Part shown: one piece after another, positions 9,585 through 20,158 of the stretch
How positions within the stretch are numbered: position 1 is the first letter of the stretch
Layout: each line of letters starts with the position of its first letter
From: Phragmites australis
Lineage: Eukaryota; Streptophyta; Magnoliopsida; Poales; Poaceae
Assembly: GCF_958298935.1 (NCBI RefSeq)
Contig: NC_084935.1
Location: forward strand, 134,001-198,000
Length of the DNA: 64,000 nt
Reading direction: 5' to 3'
The notes under the pieces: generated by a model
Seen by the model: the letters and a program-made list of their open reading frames with translations, nothing else
Told to the model about the DNA's origin: nothing
Databases searched by the model: none
Program-made: the position numbers and the translations under genes

Positions 9585-12500
9585 TAACGCAGACGTGTTT
9601 GCCTGGCAACCGTCCGATATGCCCGGGATCCCTAGGGAGGTGATCGAGCATCACTTGGCCGTGCGTCCGGACGCTCGCCCGGTGAAGCAGAAGGTCCGGC
9701 GGCAGGCGCCAGAGCGCCAGGAGTTCATCCGCGTGCAAGTCCGCAAGCTCCTCGACGCCGGATTTATCCGAGAAGTCCTCCACCCCGACTGGTTAGCAAA
9801 TCCAGTCGTCGTCCCGAAGGCCAACGGCAAGCTCCGCATGTGCGTGGACTACACCGACCTTAACAAGGCTTGTCCAAAAGATCCTTTCCCTTTACCTCGC
9901 ATTGATCAAATCATAGATTCAACTGCGGGATGTGATCTTTTGTGCTTCCTAGACGCGAATTCTGGGTATCACCAGATTCGCATGGCCATAGGGGACGAGG
10001 AAAAAACTGCTTTTACTACCCCGGTGGGGACTTATTGCTACATGTCAATGCCCTTCGGCCTGCGCAACGCTGGATCATCCTTCCAGCGCGCCATTCGAAT
10101 CACACTTAACTCGCAGGTCGGCCGCAACGTCGAGGCCTACATCGACGATCTCGTGGTCAAAACCCGAGACCGCGCCACCCTGCTCGAGGACCTTGCCGAG
10201 ACTTTCGACAGTCTCCGCTCTACCCGCCTCAAGCTCAACCCGGAGAAATGTGTCTTCGGGGTCCCGGCGGGCAAGCTCCTTGGTTTCTTGGTCTCTGGCC
10301 GAGGAATCGAGGTCAATCCGGAGAAGATCCGGGCCATCGAGCAGATGCGACCCCCGGCTCGACTCAAGGAGGTCCAGCGCCTCGCCGGCTGCATGGCCGC
10401 CCTCGGGCGCTTCATCTCCAAGCTCGGGGAACGGGGGCTCCCCCTCTTCAAGCTTCTGAAGAGATCCGGTCGTTTCGACTGGACGCCGGAGGCCGAGCAG
10501 GCCTTCCGCGACTTAAAGAAATACCTTACCTCGCCGCCCGTTTTGGTGGCTCCTTCTCAAGGTGAGCCCCTGCTACTTTACGTTTCGGCCACTCCTCAGG
10601 TTGTGAGCGTAGTATTGGTGGTGGAGCGAGACGAGTGTTCAGGGCCGGATGCTGGGTCCCAGCTCCCAGAGGCCCCCGACCACTCACCTGTCCTCGTGGC
10701 TCCCCCGGAGCTAGGGGTCGAGCCCGAGCACGCTGCTCTTCCTAGCCAAGGAATCGAGCTCGAATGCCCGGCCAACCCCGACCATGCCGTCGCCCCTGGG
10801 GGCTGTAGCAGCCCCCCGGGCGGGGCCACCGTCCGGGCCCGCCGGGCACAGCGACCGGTGTACTTCGTCAGCGAGGTCCTCCGGGAAGCCAAGACAAGGT
10901 ATCCTCAGGCTCAGAAGCTGCTCTATGCCGTGCTCGTCGCCTCCCGGAAGCTGCGCCACTACTTCCAGGCGCACAAAGTCTCAGTGGTTACCACTTATCC
11001 ACTAGGGCCCATTCTCCGAAATCGGGAGGGCACCGGGCGCGTTGTCAAATGGGCAGTAGAGCTGGCGGAGTTCGATCTACACTTCGTTAGTCGCCAGGCA
11101 ATTAAAAGCCAGGCGCTCTCCGACTTCTTGGCAGAGTGGACCCCCATCCCCTGCGTCGACCCAGAAGAGTTTTCTGCCTATCCCGGGCGCGACATGCCCG
11201 GGTACTGGGTCATGCACTTCGACGGCTCCCTCTCGCTGAAAGGCGCAGGGGCCGGAGTGGTTCTCACCTCCCCAACGGGTGAAGAGCTCCGGTACGTCGT
11301 ACACTTGCATTTCTGCGCATCCAACAACATGGCGGAGTATGAAGGTCTCATCGCTGGCCTCCGGGCTGCGGTGGGGCTCGGGATTCGTCGCCTCCTGGTC
11401 AAGGGGGACTCCCAGCTGGTCGTCAACCAGGTCTCCAAGGAGTACCAGTGCACGGATCCTCAAATGACGGCGTACGTGGCCGCGGTCAGGAAGCTCGAGA
11501 AACGCTTCGATGGCCTTGAATTGCGGCATATCCCTCGCCGCGACAACGCTTCGGCCGACGAGCTATCTCGCCTGGCCTCATCACGTGCGCGCGTCCCTGC
11601 CGGAGTCTTTGAAGAAAGACTCACACGGCCTTCCATCCTGCCTGCCGAACAGGGTGAAGGGGAAACCTCGAACTCAATTCAGGGGACCCCGGCGGTGCCC
11701 TCAGTGGGAAGCCCCGTCAGGGCGCCGCCGTCCGGCGAGTGCGCTGTGCTCACCGAATGTTCTCAAGATGCCTCGTGGATGTCTGACATCCGAGGGTACT
11801 TGAAAGAAAGGTTCCTACCCGAGGATGAGGCGACTGCCGAAAGGGTTGCTCGGCAGTCCAAACGCTATGCCATGGTAGACGGGGATCTCTACCGACGTAG
11901 CGCAGGAGGTGTTCTCCTGAAATGCATCTCTCGGGCAGAAGGCGGCGATCTTCTCGCTGAGATCCACGAGGGCGAGTGCGGTGGCCATTCATCGTTCCGC
12001 ACGCTGGTCGGGAAAGCCTTCCGGCAAGGTTTCTACTGGCCCACAGCTCTCCAGGATGCTTCCGAGCTGGTTCGGCGCTGCAGGGCATGCCAGTTCCATG
12101 CAAAGCAGGTTCACCGGCCAGCTCAGGCTCTCCATACCATTCCCCTGTCATGGCCTTTCGCGGTCTGGGGTTTGGACATTTTGGGTCCATTCCCCCGAGC
12201 AATCGGGGGCTATGCGTACCTATACGTCGCTATCGACAAATTCACCAAATGGCCGGAGGCAGTCCCAGTCGTCAAGGTGACCAAAGGCACGGCGCTCCAG
12301 TTTATCCGCGGTATCACTAGCCGTTTTGGTGTCCCCAATCGGATCATCACCGACAACGGCACCCAGTTCACTAGTGCCTTGTTCGGGGACTATTGCGAGG
12401 ATCTCGGCATCAAGCTTTGCTTCGCTTCCGTCGCTCATCCTCGGAGTAACGGGCAGGTCGAGCGTGCCAACGCGGAGATACTAAAGGGCCTCAAGACCCG

Positions 12501-13011
12501 GACCTATGACGTGCTCGCTAAGCACGGGAAGGGATGGGTGGATGAGCTGCCGGCTGTGCTATGGGCCAACCGGACTACGCCAAGCCGCGCTACCGGGGAA
12601 ACTCCTTTCTTCCTCGTCTACGGCGCCGAGGCGGTCCTCCCCTCCGAGCTTACTCTCGGCTCCCCTCGAGTGCACGCGTACTCTGAGGGTGAGCAGGAGC
12701 ATCAAAGGCGCGACGACGTAGACTACCTGGAAGAGCGCCGGCGGCGTTCTGCTGTCCGGGCGGCTCGGTACCAGCAGAGTTTGCGCCGTTATCATCTGCG
12801 TCACGTCCGGGCCCGGTCTTTCGAGGTGGGGGACCTAGTTCTCCGGCGCATCCAGTCGCGCGAAGGAATGAATAAGTTGTCCCCTGTGTGGGAAGGTCCG
12901 TTCACCGTGATCGCGGTCCCCCGGGCAGGTTCTTTCAGGTTGGCAACGGAGGAGGGGCAGCCACTCCCGAATCCGTGGAACATCGAGCATCTCCGACGCT
13001 TCTACCCGTAG
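9556..13011 (+). CDS. pol: pol polyprotein: RT, RNase H, second RNase H, integrase
   Basis: Open from the codon after the gag TAG to a TAG at 13009-13011 (1,151 codons), in the gag frame. There is no ATG at its start, so expression as a gag-pol fusion is inferred. Reverse transcriptase has [10 protein letters not shown] and the YIDD active site (about 10138-10149). A connecting RNase H follows, with a 60-residue Pro/Ala/Glu-rich insertion at about 10620-10850. Then comes an archaeal-type RNase H starting MHFDGSLS (about 11212) with NNMAEYEGL. Integrase has an H-H-C-C zinc finger (about 11965-12090) and the D,D,E core ([22 protein letters not shown]). The C-terminal domain ends [11 protein letters not shown]. 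All catalytic motifs I can check are present, so apart from the upstream TAG the enzyme set looks functional. Confidence 0.94.
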   Translation, partial: ESALVAFLRANADVFAWQPSDMPGIPREVIEHHLAVRPDARPVKQKVRRQAPERQEFIRVQVRKLLDAGFIREVLHPDWLANPVVVPKANGKLRMCVDYTDLNKACPKDPFPLPRIDQIIDSTAGCDLLCFLDANSGYHQIRMAIGDEEKTAFTTPVGTYCYMSMPFGLRNAGSSFQRAIRITLNSQVGRNVEAYIDDLVVKTRDRATLLEDLAETFDSLRSTRLKLNPEKCVFGVPAGKLLGFLVSGRGIEVNPEKIRAIEQMRPPARLKEVQRLAGCMAALGRFISKLGERGLPLFKLLKRSGRFDWTPEAEQAFRDLKKYLTSPPVLVAPSQGEPLLLYVSATPQVVSVVLVVERDECSGPDAGSQLPEAPDHSPVLVAPPELGVEPEHAALPSQGIELECPANPDHAVAPGGCSSPPGGATVRARRAQRPVYFVSEVLREAKTRYPQAQKLLYAVLVASRKLRHYFQAHKVSVVTTYPLGPILRNREGTGRVVKWAVELAEFDLHFVSRQAIKSQALSDFLAEWTPIPCVDPEEFSAYPGRDMPGYWVMHFDGSLSLKGAGAGVVLTSPTGEELRYVVHLHFCASNNMAEYEGLIAGLRAAVGLGIRRLLVKGDSQLVVNQVSKEYQCTDPQMTAYVAAVRKLEKRFDGLELRHIPRRDNASADELSRLASSRARVPAGVFEERLTRPSILPAEQGEGETSNSIQGTPAVPSVGSPVRAPPSGECAVLTECSQDASWMSDIRGYLKERFLPEDEATAERVARQSKRYAMVDGDLYRRSAGGVLLKCISRAEGGDLLAEIHEGECGGHSSFRTLVGKAFRQGFYWPTALQDASELVRRCRACQFHAKQVHRPAQALHTIPLSWPFAVWGLDILGPFPRAIGGYAYLYVAIDKFTKWPEAVPVVKVTKGTALQFIRGITSRFGVPNRIITDNGTQFTSALFGDYCEDLGIKLCFASVAHPRSNGQVERANAEILKGLKTRTYDVLAKHGKGWVDELPAVLWANRTTPSRATGETPFFLVYGAEAVLPSELTLGSPRVHAYSEGEQEHQRRDDVDYLEERRRRSAVRAARYQQSLRRYHLRHVRARSFEVGDLVLRRIQSREGMNKLSPVWEGPFTVIAVPRAGSFRLATEEGQPLPNPWNIEHLRRFYP

Positions 13012-13138
13012 ATGGTCAAGCTCGCGGTTCAGGTTGATAAGGCCAGGGGCTTCTCCTCGCCCGAGCAATCTGGAGGCTTCGCCCCGTATGGTAAATCGCT
13101 GTCGCCCAACCTTGTAAATATCGTACATTCAGTATTTT

Positions 13139-13144
13139 AATAAA
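13139..13144 (+). terminator. Candidate sense-strand polyadenylation signal after pol
   Basis: AATAAA about 130 bp after the pol stop, preceded by CTTGTAAATATCGTACATTC, a TGTA-rich upstream element of plant type. It would end a gag-pol mRNA before the antisense gene. Confidence 0.4.
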
Positions 13145-13344
13145 GCAATCACTATGGCAAATTATTTCTCTGGATTCCCTATGTTTAACCTGTCTGGTGA
13201 GGTGCTCGGTTGTGCGAGAAAAAGTTCGCTCTCTCGTTTTTTCCCATTGATAAAAGAATCCCAATCGGTATACATGCGGGCAGTCGCCACTGACTTACGT
13301 CCGACATGGTAGGCAGTGGTATTCGGTGTCGTAACGGGCTCCCG

Positions 13345-13480
13345 GGTACTAACCGAGTTTCGGGGCGCTCTGGGTAATCCCATCACTCGAGCTGCTCGAG
13401 TAGGCCGGAGCTCAGGCCCCCGGAGCGAGCTGTCGGTGCTCGGTCTGGCCTGTCATACCCGGGCGCCACCGAACCATAGG
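13345..13480. repeat. Spacer duplication, copy 1, with 17-bp palindrome
   Basis: Shares CACTCGAGCTGCTCGAGTAG and flanking CCGGAGCTCAGGCC with copy 2 at 14110-14250, at an offset of 769. Both are followed by a GTACTCGGTC/GTGCTCGGTC-type motif and CCGGGC.CCACCG.ACC. Confidence 0.75.
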
Positions 13481-14109
13481 ACCTCTAGGTTATGCCTCTG
13501 ACCGCCCTTGTCTTCCGGTTCGGGTATTCGAGAGGTCTCGGGTCGAAAAAACAAGAGCAGTCTAAGGCAAGTACCGCACTAACAGAGCGCACCAGACAAA
13601 GAAATTCTACATTTTCTCTATCAAGTCACAGGACAGCAATCACAAGCAGCTCGGCCGCGAGGGCTTCAATGCCCCGGTCTCTGGTCGGCCCCCAGGGTTC
13701 TTCGGGTGGTCCTACCGCCTAGGCTTGGGTGGTCGAGATCACCCGACCCTAGGAGCCTCGTATGCCCATGGGCGGTCGGGCGCTCCGTTGAAAGGATCAA
13801 GTTCCCGGGCCCCCGGGCTCGGAATCAACCCCTTCTGGGTCGGCTGGCCGGAAGGCCGACGGCTGCCCGGTGAGTGGTTATATTCAAACAAATCTGCTTT
13901 CAGTAACTTTATGTTCCCGAGTCATTCTCGGGGGCTCTCGCACTTTAATCTGCTCGGTGAGGTGGTCTCCTGGCCCGTGAACAAACCCTGCCGCGTGTCG
14001 GCCTTTTTCTAGAATGACAGAGCGGTTCGTAGAAAGGAGTACCGTGCGTGCGATAACGTTCGACCGAAGCCCTTCGTGGTGGTCGTGGTGGTCGGTCCGC
14101 TCTTAAGGA

Positions 14110-14250
14110 CCCCGAGCGCTACCGGGTCCTCAGGTGCCCTGGGTAATCCTATCACTCGAGCTGCTCGAGTAGTCCGGAGCTCAGGCCTTGGGGGCAGGCT
14201 GTCAGTACTCGGTCCGGCCCTTTCTTGAGCCCGGGCACCACCGGACCGCG
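14110..14250. repeat. Spacer duplication, copy 2, with 17-bp palindrome
   Basis: Diverged partner of 13345-13480. The palindrome at 14154-14170 is preserved exactly although the flanks have drifted. Confidence 0.75.
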
Positions 14251-14680
14251 AGGACTCTTGGTCACATTCTCGCTCGCACGCGTCTCCCATCTACCGGCTG
14301 AGTGGTCGCAAGGCGAAAAGGTGTTCACAGGGCACGGCGTGTTCCGGACAGGGCTGTTCTATCTCCCGAGCAAGGAGTCTATGTCTTTGTTTCTTAAGCT
14401 AGGCAGTGCGGACTCACGAGAGCTTAAAAGCTGGCTGCGCCAACACACACCAGCGACTACAACTACTTCGTTTTTCGGGGATGGAAAGGTCGGGAGCGGC
14501 CCGACTGAGTACTCCTCGGGACTTCCAGACAGAGCGCCGGAAAGAAACCTCAAGCATACAAAAGAAATTGGAGTTTCGAGCCCAAGGAAAAGCTGCCATT
14601 ATATTCGCAAGACCTGGACAAAGCTTTTTCTAAAGGTTCGCTCCTACATCTGCAACAAAAAAGATAAGGGCGCCGACGGC

Positions 14681-17600
14681 CTAGTCTGCGGCAGAGGCGT
14701 CGGCTGAGTCTTCTGAGTCGTCCCCGGGGGCTGGCGATGGTGGCACCTCCCGCCTGAAGCCGGCCGCCACCGCAGAGGCGGTACTGCTAACCGCTGCCCG
14801 GGCGGCCTCCTCCTCAGCCTCGACCACTCCCTCCCGCGCCGGCTCCAGCGGGAAGTTCGGGTCCCTGCTTCGATAGCAGGCCAAGACATGCTCGGCCACG
14901 GCATGAGCCAGGCCGCGCCCCTCCCGGGCGGCGAGCTCCTGGACTGCCCAAGGCAGGGTCTCAAGGCGCTCGCAGACTTGCTGCAGCTCCAGCACTTGCC
15001 GCGCGGGGCCGTCGCCCTTCGTATCGCCGACGAGCCGCCCAAGGCCGCCTTTCTCCATGGCCCGTCGCATCCGCCGGAGTATATCCTCCAGCATCTGCAC
15101 CAGGTTAACCCGCGAGACGAAGGCCGCCTCGAGCTTCTCCTTGGCGACCCGCAGCTGTGCCTCAAGTCCCTGGTCCCCGGCCGGACCAGAAGAACCGCCA
15201 GCTGCGGCAGGGGCAGCATCCTGCTTCGCCTTGGCCACCACCTCGGACAGGGCTTGTTCACGGGCGGTCAGTTCCGCCTCGTGTTTCGCATTCTCTTCCG
15301 CCCTGGTAGCCGCGGCGGCCGCCGCGGCAGCTGCCTCGCCTTCCCGGCGACTCAGCTCGCCTTCCCGGCGACTCAGCTCACTCTCCCGCCGGGCCAGCGC
15401 CTCCTCCTGCTGGACCACCGAGTCCTCCCGGGCTCCGAGGTCAGACGCAGACAGCGCGTTGTCCACTTCCCGGATGGAGACGTCTTCTTCCCAGCGCTTG
15501 ATTTCTCCTCTGATCCTCTGGAGGTCGTCTTCCCAGCGCTGGAGGTCGGCGCGCGTCTTCTCGACCGCGCCCTCTCGGCGGGCCAGCTCGGCCTGCCGCT
15601 CCTCTGCAAGCCGCTCCCGGGACGTGACCGCCGCCTCCCTCACCTGCGCCTGCCCCATCCTGGCAAGGGCATCGGCAGCCTGCCGCCTCGACGCCTCGGC
15701 CAGGCGGGCGGCGTCTTCAAGTTCCCGCGCGGCTCCCGCGCGGATGTCATCAAGGAGTTTTTGCTCCCGCACGGTTGCCGCACGGGCCTCCTCTCGGGCG
15801 CCGGCCAGCTGCGCCCTCTCCAGTGCCAGGCGGGCGCGCTCGGCTTCGAGCTCCCCCTCCTTGGCATCCACCGCCGCGCCCAACTGCTCGACGGCAGCTC
15901 GGACGCCTTCAATGGCGGCCGAGAAGGGATCGGTAGGCCGGCCGGGCACCGCGAGCGCCGAGGGCTCCCGGGCTTCTCCGCCGGATCCCTCCAGGGGGGC
16001 CAAGCTCTCCGCCGGGCCCTGCGCCGCCATCCGCCCCGGGCTCTGACTGACCGGGGTAGGCTCCTCCGGAACCAAGGCCTCGGACGGCGGCTGCGCTCCT
16101 GCATCAGCCGCCTTGGCCACCGGTCCCGACGAGGCATCCGCCTCCACTGTTCTCCGCCCCGGGCTCTCCGCGCCCGGGGTAGGCTCCGCCGGCGCCGTTT
16201 TCGTAGTCGCCGCCACTACCTCTCTCCCCACAGCCGCCCCGTCGATTGACGCCTCCACGTCAATCGGCGCCTCCGCCGTTCCTACACTTGCCTGCGCTGG
16301 CGCGGCGGGCAGGTTCGGCTCCGCCCTTGGCGCCTGCTCCTTCTCCGACGCCGCAACGGCTGCGGCCGGCCTACGGGAGACAAGTAAAAGAGTCAAAACT
16401 TAGTTCGGGCCGAAAATACCCATGGGAAAGCAAGAGAAATAACTCACCGATATCGCCACTTGGCCGCTGGGAGCCGGACGTCCGGGTCCGGTGACGTCGG
16501 TCCGGACCCCTCCCGCCGCCTCTTCCGCTGGGGGCTCGGCTGGGCCACAGCACGGGCCTCGGGTGCCGCCGCCCGAGTCTCGGACTCCGCCGTGCAGGTC
16601 GCCGGCGTGGTCGCAGGCGTCGGCGCGGGCCCCATCCGCACCAGGCGCGGCTCCAGCACCGGGAACGCCGCCGCTGCCGTCGGCGACGGCGGAGACTCCG
16701 GCGGCAGGATCAAATTCCGGGGTCTTTTTCCCCGGTCTCCCGGCGTCGACTCCGCGGCAGCTTCGGGGGCAGCCTCTTCTCCGGCGCGGCGGCTGCTGGT
16801 TGCGGCAGCCCCGTCGCCGGCCTGCGCCGCGCTGCCAACGCCCTCCTCGCCCAGGAGATCTTCCAGCCCGGGGAGTTCGGAGGCCTCGGGACTCCGACTT
16901 CTTGGCCGGTCCACGGGCCCTTGGGCGTCGAACTCCGGCAGCCGCTTCAGGATAGCCACCCGGTCGGGATTGGCGCAGAGCGCCATCTCCGGCCACGGAA
17001 GCTCCACCCGGCTCATGTCCTCCGACCCGGTGATCACTCGGATCATCCCTCGCAGCTCCGCCTGCCCCAGATCCCAGCTCGCGCCGATCTGGGTCCTGGT
17101 GATGTCCTCCGGCCCGGTGTAGAACCAGCTTGGCCGGGCCCGCTCCCGCAAAGGCGCCAGTCGACGTCGCAGGAAGTCCGCGACCACCATAACGGAGGTT
17201 AGCCCGGACTCGCGCAGCTCCAGGATGCGCTCCAGCACCGGCTTTAGCCTCGCATCTTCTGGCGGCGGCGCCTCCCATGTCGATCGCCGAGGTTCCGCCG
17301 CCTTCTCTGGCAGTTCGAGCCGCTCGTGGGGGTCGGTGTCGACGAAGAACCAGTCCCGTCGCCACTCCTCCCACTTGCTGCGCACCACTTGGGGGATATA
17401 TTGGTCCCCCAGGCCTTCCCGAAGCCGAAGGTTGCAGCACCCCGCAACATCCGCCGTGGAGTGCCCCCTCTTCTTCCCCACCGGTCGAAGGACGAAGAAA
17501 TGGCGAAGCAGCGTCGCCGACGGCACCACCCCCACGAACATTTCGCAGAGATGGGCGAAGACCGCCAGCGCCACGACGGAGTTGGGGCTCAGGTGCGCCA

Positions 17601-17871
17601 TCTGGATGCCGTAAGTCTCCAGCACTTGCATGAAGAATGCGGAGAACGGCGGCACCAGCCCCGCCGCCACGAAGGAGGTGAAGAGGACCGTTCGTCCGGG
17701 AACGGTCGTCGCCGGCGTCAGAGTTGCCGGCTTCACCGCCACAGCGCCTTCCTGACCCTCCGGCACCAGCAGCTTCCTAATTTTGTCCGCCGCCTCCTCA
17801 TTCCTCAGGCGAGACTCCGGCAAAACGCTGATCGGAGCCCGATCCCGGCGTCCCCCTCCGACCTTCGACAT
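14681..17871 (-). CDS. Antisense spliced gene inside the retrotransposon (1,037 aa)
   Basis: Minus-strand gene between pol and the 3' LTR. Exon 1 is 17871-16448 and exon 2 is 16370-14681. The 77-bp intron has a strong donor (ATCG/GTGAGT) and acceptor (CCGTAG/G). Phase 2 joins to phase 1, giving 1,038 codons including the TAG at 14683-14681. Unspliced, exon 1 stops at a TGA straddling the donor, giving 475 aa. The N-terminal half resembles the Pfam family of putative gypsy-type transposon proteins (PF04195): LVPPFSAFFMQVLETYGIQM, then a hydrophobic block and FFVLRPVGKKRG. Exon 1 ends near a basic patch, QRKRRREGS, a possible nuclear signal. Exon 2 is Ala/Pro-rich, then a long heptad-like Glu/Arg/Ala coiled coil, then an acidic tail. 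A TATA box lies 119-125 bp upstream. The role is unknown; antisense frames are known in Grande-type elements, and regulation of the element is only a guess. Confidence 0.85.
16371..16447 (-). other. Intron of the antisense gene (77 bp)
   Basis: GTGAGT..CGTAG on the minus strand. It carries in-frame stops when read from exon 1, and its removal restores one long frame. The length suits a short plant intron. Confidence 0.8.
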
Positions 17872-17989
17872 CTCGTCGGAGAAGAGGGTGGTTTTCGGTG
17901 AAAGGAGAGAGAAAAGTAGAAGCACGAAGGAAGCAGAAGCGCGAGTGCGAGGGAGCGTGAAAAAAGGGAACGGACCGATCCTTCCCCCC

Positions 17990-17996
17990 TTTTATA
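17990..17996 (-). promoter_or_regulatory. TATA box of the antisense gene
   Basis: TATAAAA read on the minus strand, followed by a G-rich then A-rich leader. The start codon is about 120 bp downstream. It lies about 360 bp inside the 3' LTR boundary, so it is an internal promoter independent of the LTR. Confidence 0.6.
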
Positions 17997-18337
17997 TCTC
18001 AAAATTCAAAAACTGCCGCCCCGACGGTTCGCTCGGCGAAGTGTCGCCTCGATCGACGCAACTGACAGGCGAATCTCCCGCCGATCGCGCGATGTCAGCA
18101 TTTTGCCAGGCGTATTTTCCTCGATCTGCGCGGCAACCGCACGGGCCGCCCGTATGATTATCACACCCCTCGGAAGTTGTATGGACACGCGTCCACTCAT
18201 TTGCCCGTTGGGGTCTGCTTGATGTCTAGAAACCGCAGGGGCCACCTCCGGAAAGCTTGCCGCGTGGCATTCGGCCCGCCTTGACCTCGGTCGCGACGAA
18301 GGGCCCATTCGCAGTCTCTGTCCCATCGGCTGCCAAA

Positions 18338-18353
18338 CGGGCCCGGGGGCTAC
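18338..18353 (+). other. Polypurine tract
   Basis: CGGGCCCGGGGGCTAC abuts the 3' LTR. A G-rich tract ending GGGGGCTAC before TGTCGG is what I recall for related grass Gypsy elements. It would prime plus-strand synthesis. Confidence 0.6.
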
Positions 18354-20012
18354 TGTCGGTGTATTTAGAACCAGGGGTCCCTAAGTCCCGAGGCCAAACC
18401 GGCCGCCCACCACATATCACCACCCTGCAAGGTAAAAGCAGAGACTCGGGAGAGGGTGCTCGGGGCTGCGCGTGGCAGCCCCCGAGGACTCGGTGCCCCG
18501 AAGGTCTCACTGAAGTGCTCGGGAGAGGGTGCTCGGGGCTGCACGTAGCAGCCCGCGAGGACTCGGTGCCCCGAAGGTCTCACTCAAGTACTCGGGAGAG
18601 GGTGCTCGGGGCTGCACGTGGCAGCCCGCGAGGACTCGGCACCCCGAAGTTCTCACTCAAGTACTCGGGAGAGGGTGCTCGGGGCTGCGCGTGGCAGCCC
18701 CCGAGGACTCGGTGCCCCGAAGGTCCCTCTAAAGTGCTCGGGAGAGGGTGCTCGGGGCTGCACGTGGCAGCCCGCGAGGACTCGGCACCCCGAAGGTCTC
18801 ACTCAAGTACTCGGGAGAGGGTGCTCGGGGCTGCGCGTGGCAGCCCCCGAGGACTCGGTGCCCCGAAGGTCCCTCTAAAGTGCTCGGGAGAGGGTGCTCG
18901 GGGCTGCACGTGGCAGCCCGCGAGGACTCGGTGCCCCGAAGGTCTCACTGAAGTACTCGGGAGAGGGTGCTCGGGGCTGCACGTGGCAGCCCCCGAGGAC
19001 TCGGTGCCCCGAAGGTCCCCCCAAGATGCTCGGGAAATAGTGCTCGGGGCTGCACGTGGCAGCCCCCGGGGACTCGGTCCCCAGAAGGTTCGCGCAAGAT
19101 CGTTCAAAGACTCAAAGGGCCCCGTCGCCAGAGTATCATCCAGTCAAGGGCCCGATGCCGCATTTAATAGGCGCGCGTGGCCTGGCATTCTGACATCCTG
19201 ACATTCTCGGCTGCCCACGCCCCAGTGTCAGACCCGGCCATGCCCTGGCTGGGGGGCGTGGGTTCATTAAATGCACGGGTCCCGTCCCGTTTCCACTTGC
19301 GCACCTCGGGATAACGTTACCAGAATCGAAGCACTCGGCCTGCCACCCTGCCCTGGCAGGAGAACAAGACAGAGTGGACGCACCGGGCACCTCTGAGGCT
19401 GTCCGGTGGGCTTTTTTTTTATGGCACCCCGAAGCTTCCGCAGCGGCTAGTGGTCGAATGCGCGCCGCCTTCCTCCACCGCCCCTGTCACTTCGCCAAAG
19501 TGAAATGATTAGACCTTTCTCCGTGGCACCTGGGCACTCGCGTCCCCTCTTTCCCATTCAGGATATGTCGAGGTCGGCGCATCTATAAAAGAAAAAGAAG
19601 GGGGGCACCAAGAAGAGGACGGAGAGACGAACAACGAAAAAGAGGAGGACAAGAGAAAAACAAGAGGTCAGTCGAAGAACAAGAAATCACCACCCCCGAT
19701 CACAAGACAATCAAGAAACCAGCTAGCTAGAACATAAGAGCCTCCTGCTCTTTGTAAACAGCTCTCCCTCGAGAACCAGATATACCCTTGAAGGATCTCC
19801 TTCAAGGATAGATATAACACTCATACAGGAGTAGGGTGTTACGCCTCCGCGCGGCCCGAACCTGTCCAAAAACCCGGTGTCCCCGCAAGCCATCGCATTT
19901 TATTTCCTTTTCCGCTCATTTCCCGTGCAAGCTTTTCTAGGATCATCCCCCCGGCCGAATCTCTAAAAAGGGGTCTCTCGGGATCCCTGCGACAGGAGTT
20001 CACTCTCCGACA
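18354..20012 (+). repeat. 3' LTR (1,659 bp)
   Basis: Copy of the 5' LTR with T at 18650 where the 5' LTR has G at 5630. It is immediately preceded by a polypurine tract and followed by the target duplicate GCACT. Confidence 0.97.
18444..19100. repeat. Nine 73-bp tandem repeats in the 3' LTR
   Basis: Same array as in the 5' LTR, at an offset of 13,020. The only base that differs between the LTRs (18650) lies here. Confidence 0.92.
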
Positions 20013-20017
20013 GCACT

Positions 20018-20153
20018 AGATCATTTCACCCCGCCAGCCATCGCATTTATACCCATTTATTTCTCCGGCAAACATATTCAAGATCATCCCCCCGGCCGAA
20101 TCTCTAAAAAGGGGTCCCTCAGGATCCCTACGACAGAAGTTAACCCTCCAACA
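20018..20153 (+). mobile_element. Solo LTR, right part
   Basis: Continuation of the LTR at 4015-5333 after the nested element. It shares GATCATCCCCCCGGCCGAAT with the 3' end of the younger LTR. It ends CCAACA and is followed by the target duplicate CAAGC at 20154-20158. Confidence 0.85.
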
Positions 20154-20158
20154 CAAGC

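Larger units (their letters stand above)
13012..14680. other. Non-coding spacer between pol and the antisense gene
   Basis: No convincing reading frame. It holds two diverged copies of a segment of about 130 bp (13345-13480 and 14110-14250). Each copy has the palindrome ACTCGAGC-T-GCTCGAGT (13385-13401 and 14154-14170). It also has the AATAAA at 13139 and would contain the 3' UTR of the antisense gene. Confidence 0.6.
5334..20012 (+). mobile_element. Complete young Ty3/Gypsy retrotransposon, Tat lineage (14,679 bp)
   Basis: Both LTRs begin TGTCGG and end CCGACA. The element is flanked by the identical 5-bp duplicate GCACT (5329-5333 and 20013-20017). The order is 5' LTR, primer-binding site, gag, protease, reverse transcriptase, RNase H, an extra archaeal-type RNase H, integrase, a long spacer, an antisense gene, polypurine tract and 3' LTR. 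The second RNase H and an antisense gene downstream of pol are hallmarks of grass Tat elements such as Grande. The LTRs differ only at 5630/18650 (G/T). At 1.3e-8 substitutions per site per year that is roughly 20-25 thousand years, with wide error for one change. One TAG divides gag from pol; otherwise the frames are open. Confidence 0.95.

Noticed and set aside
14888..16249. 453-aa plus-strand frame between pol and the 3' LTR
   Set aside because: It is the mirror of the antisense gene in GC-rich, coiled-coil coding DNA; it has no domain and no promoter.
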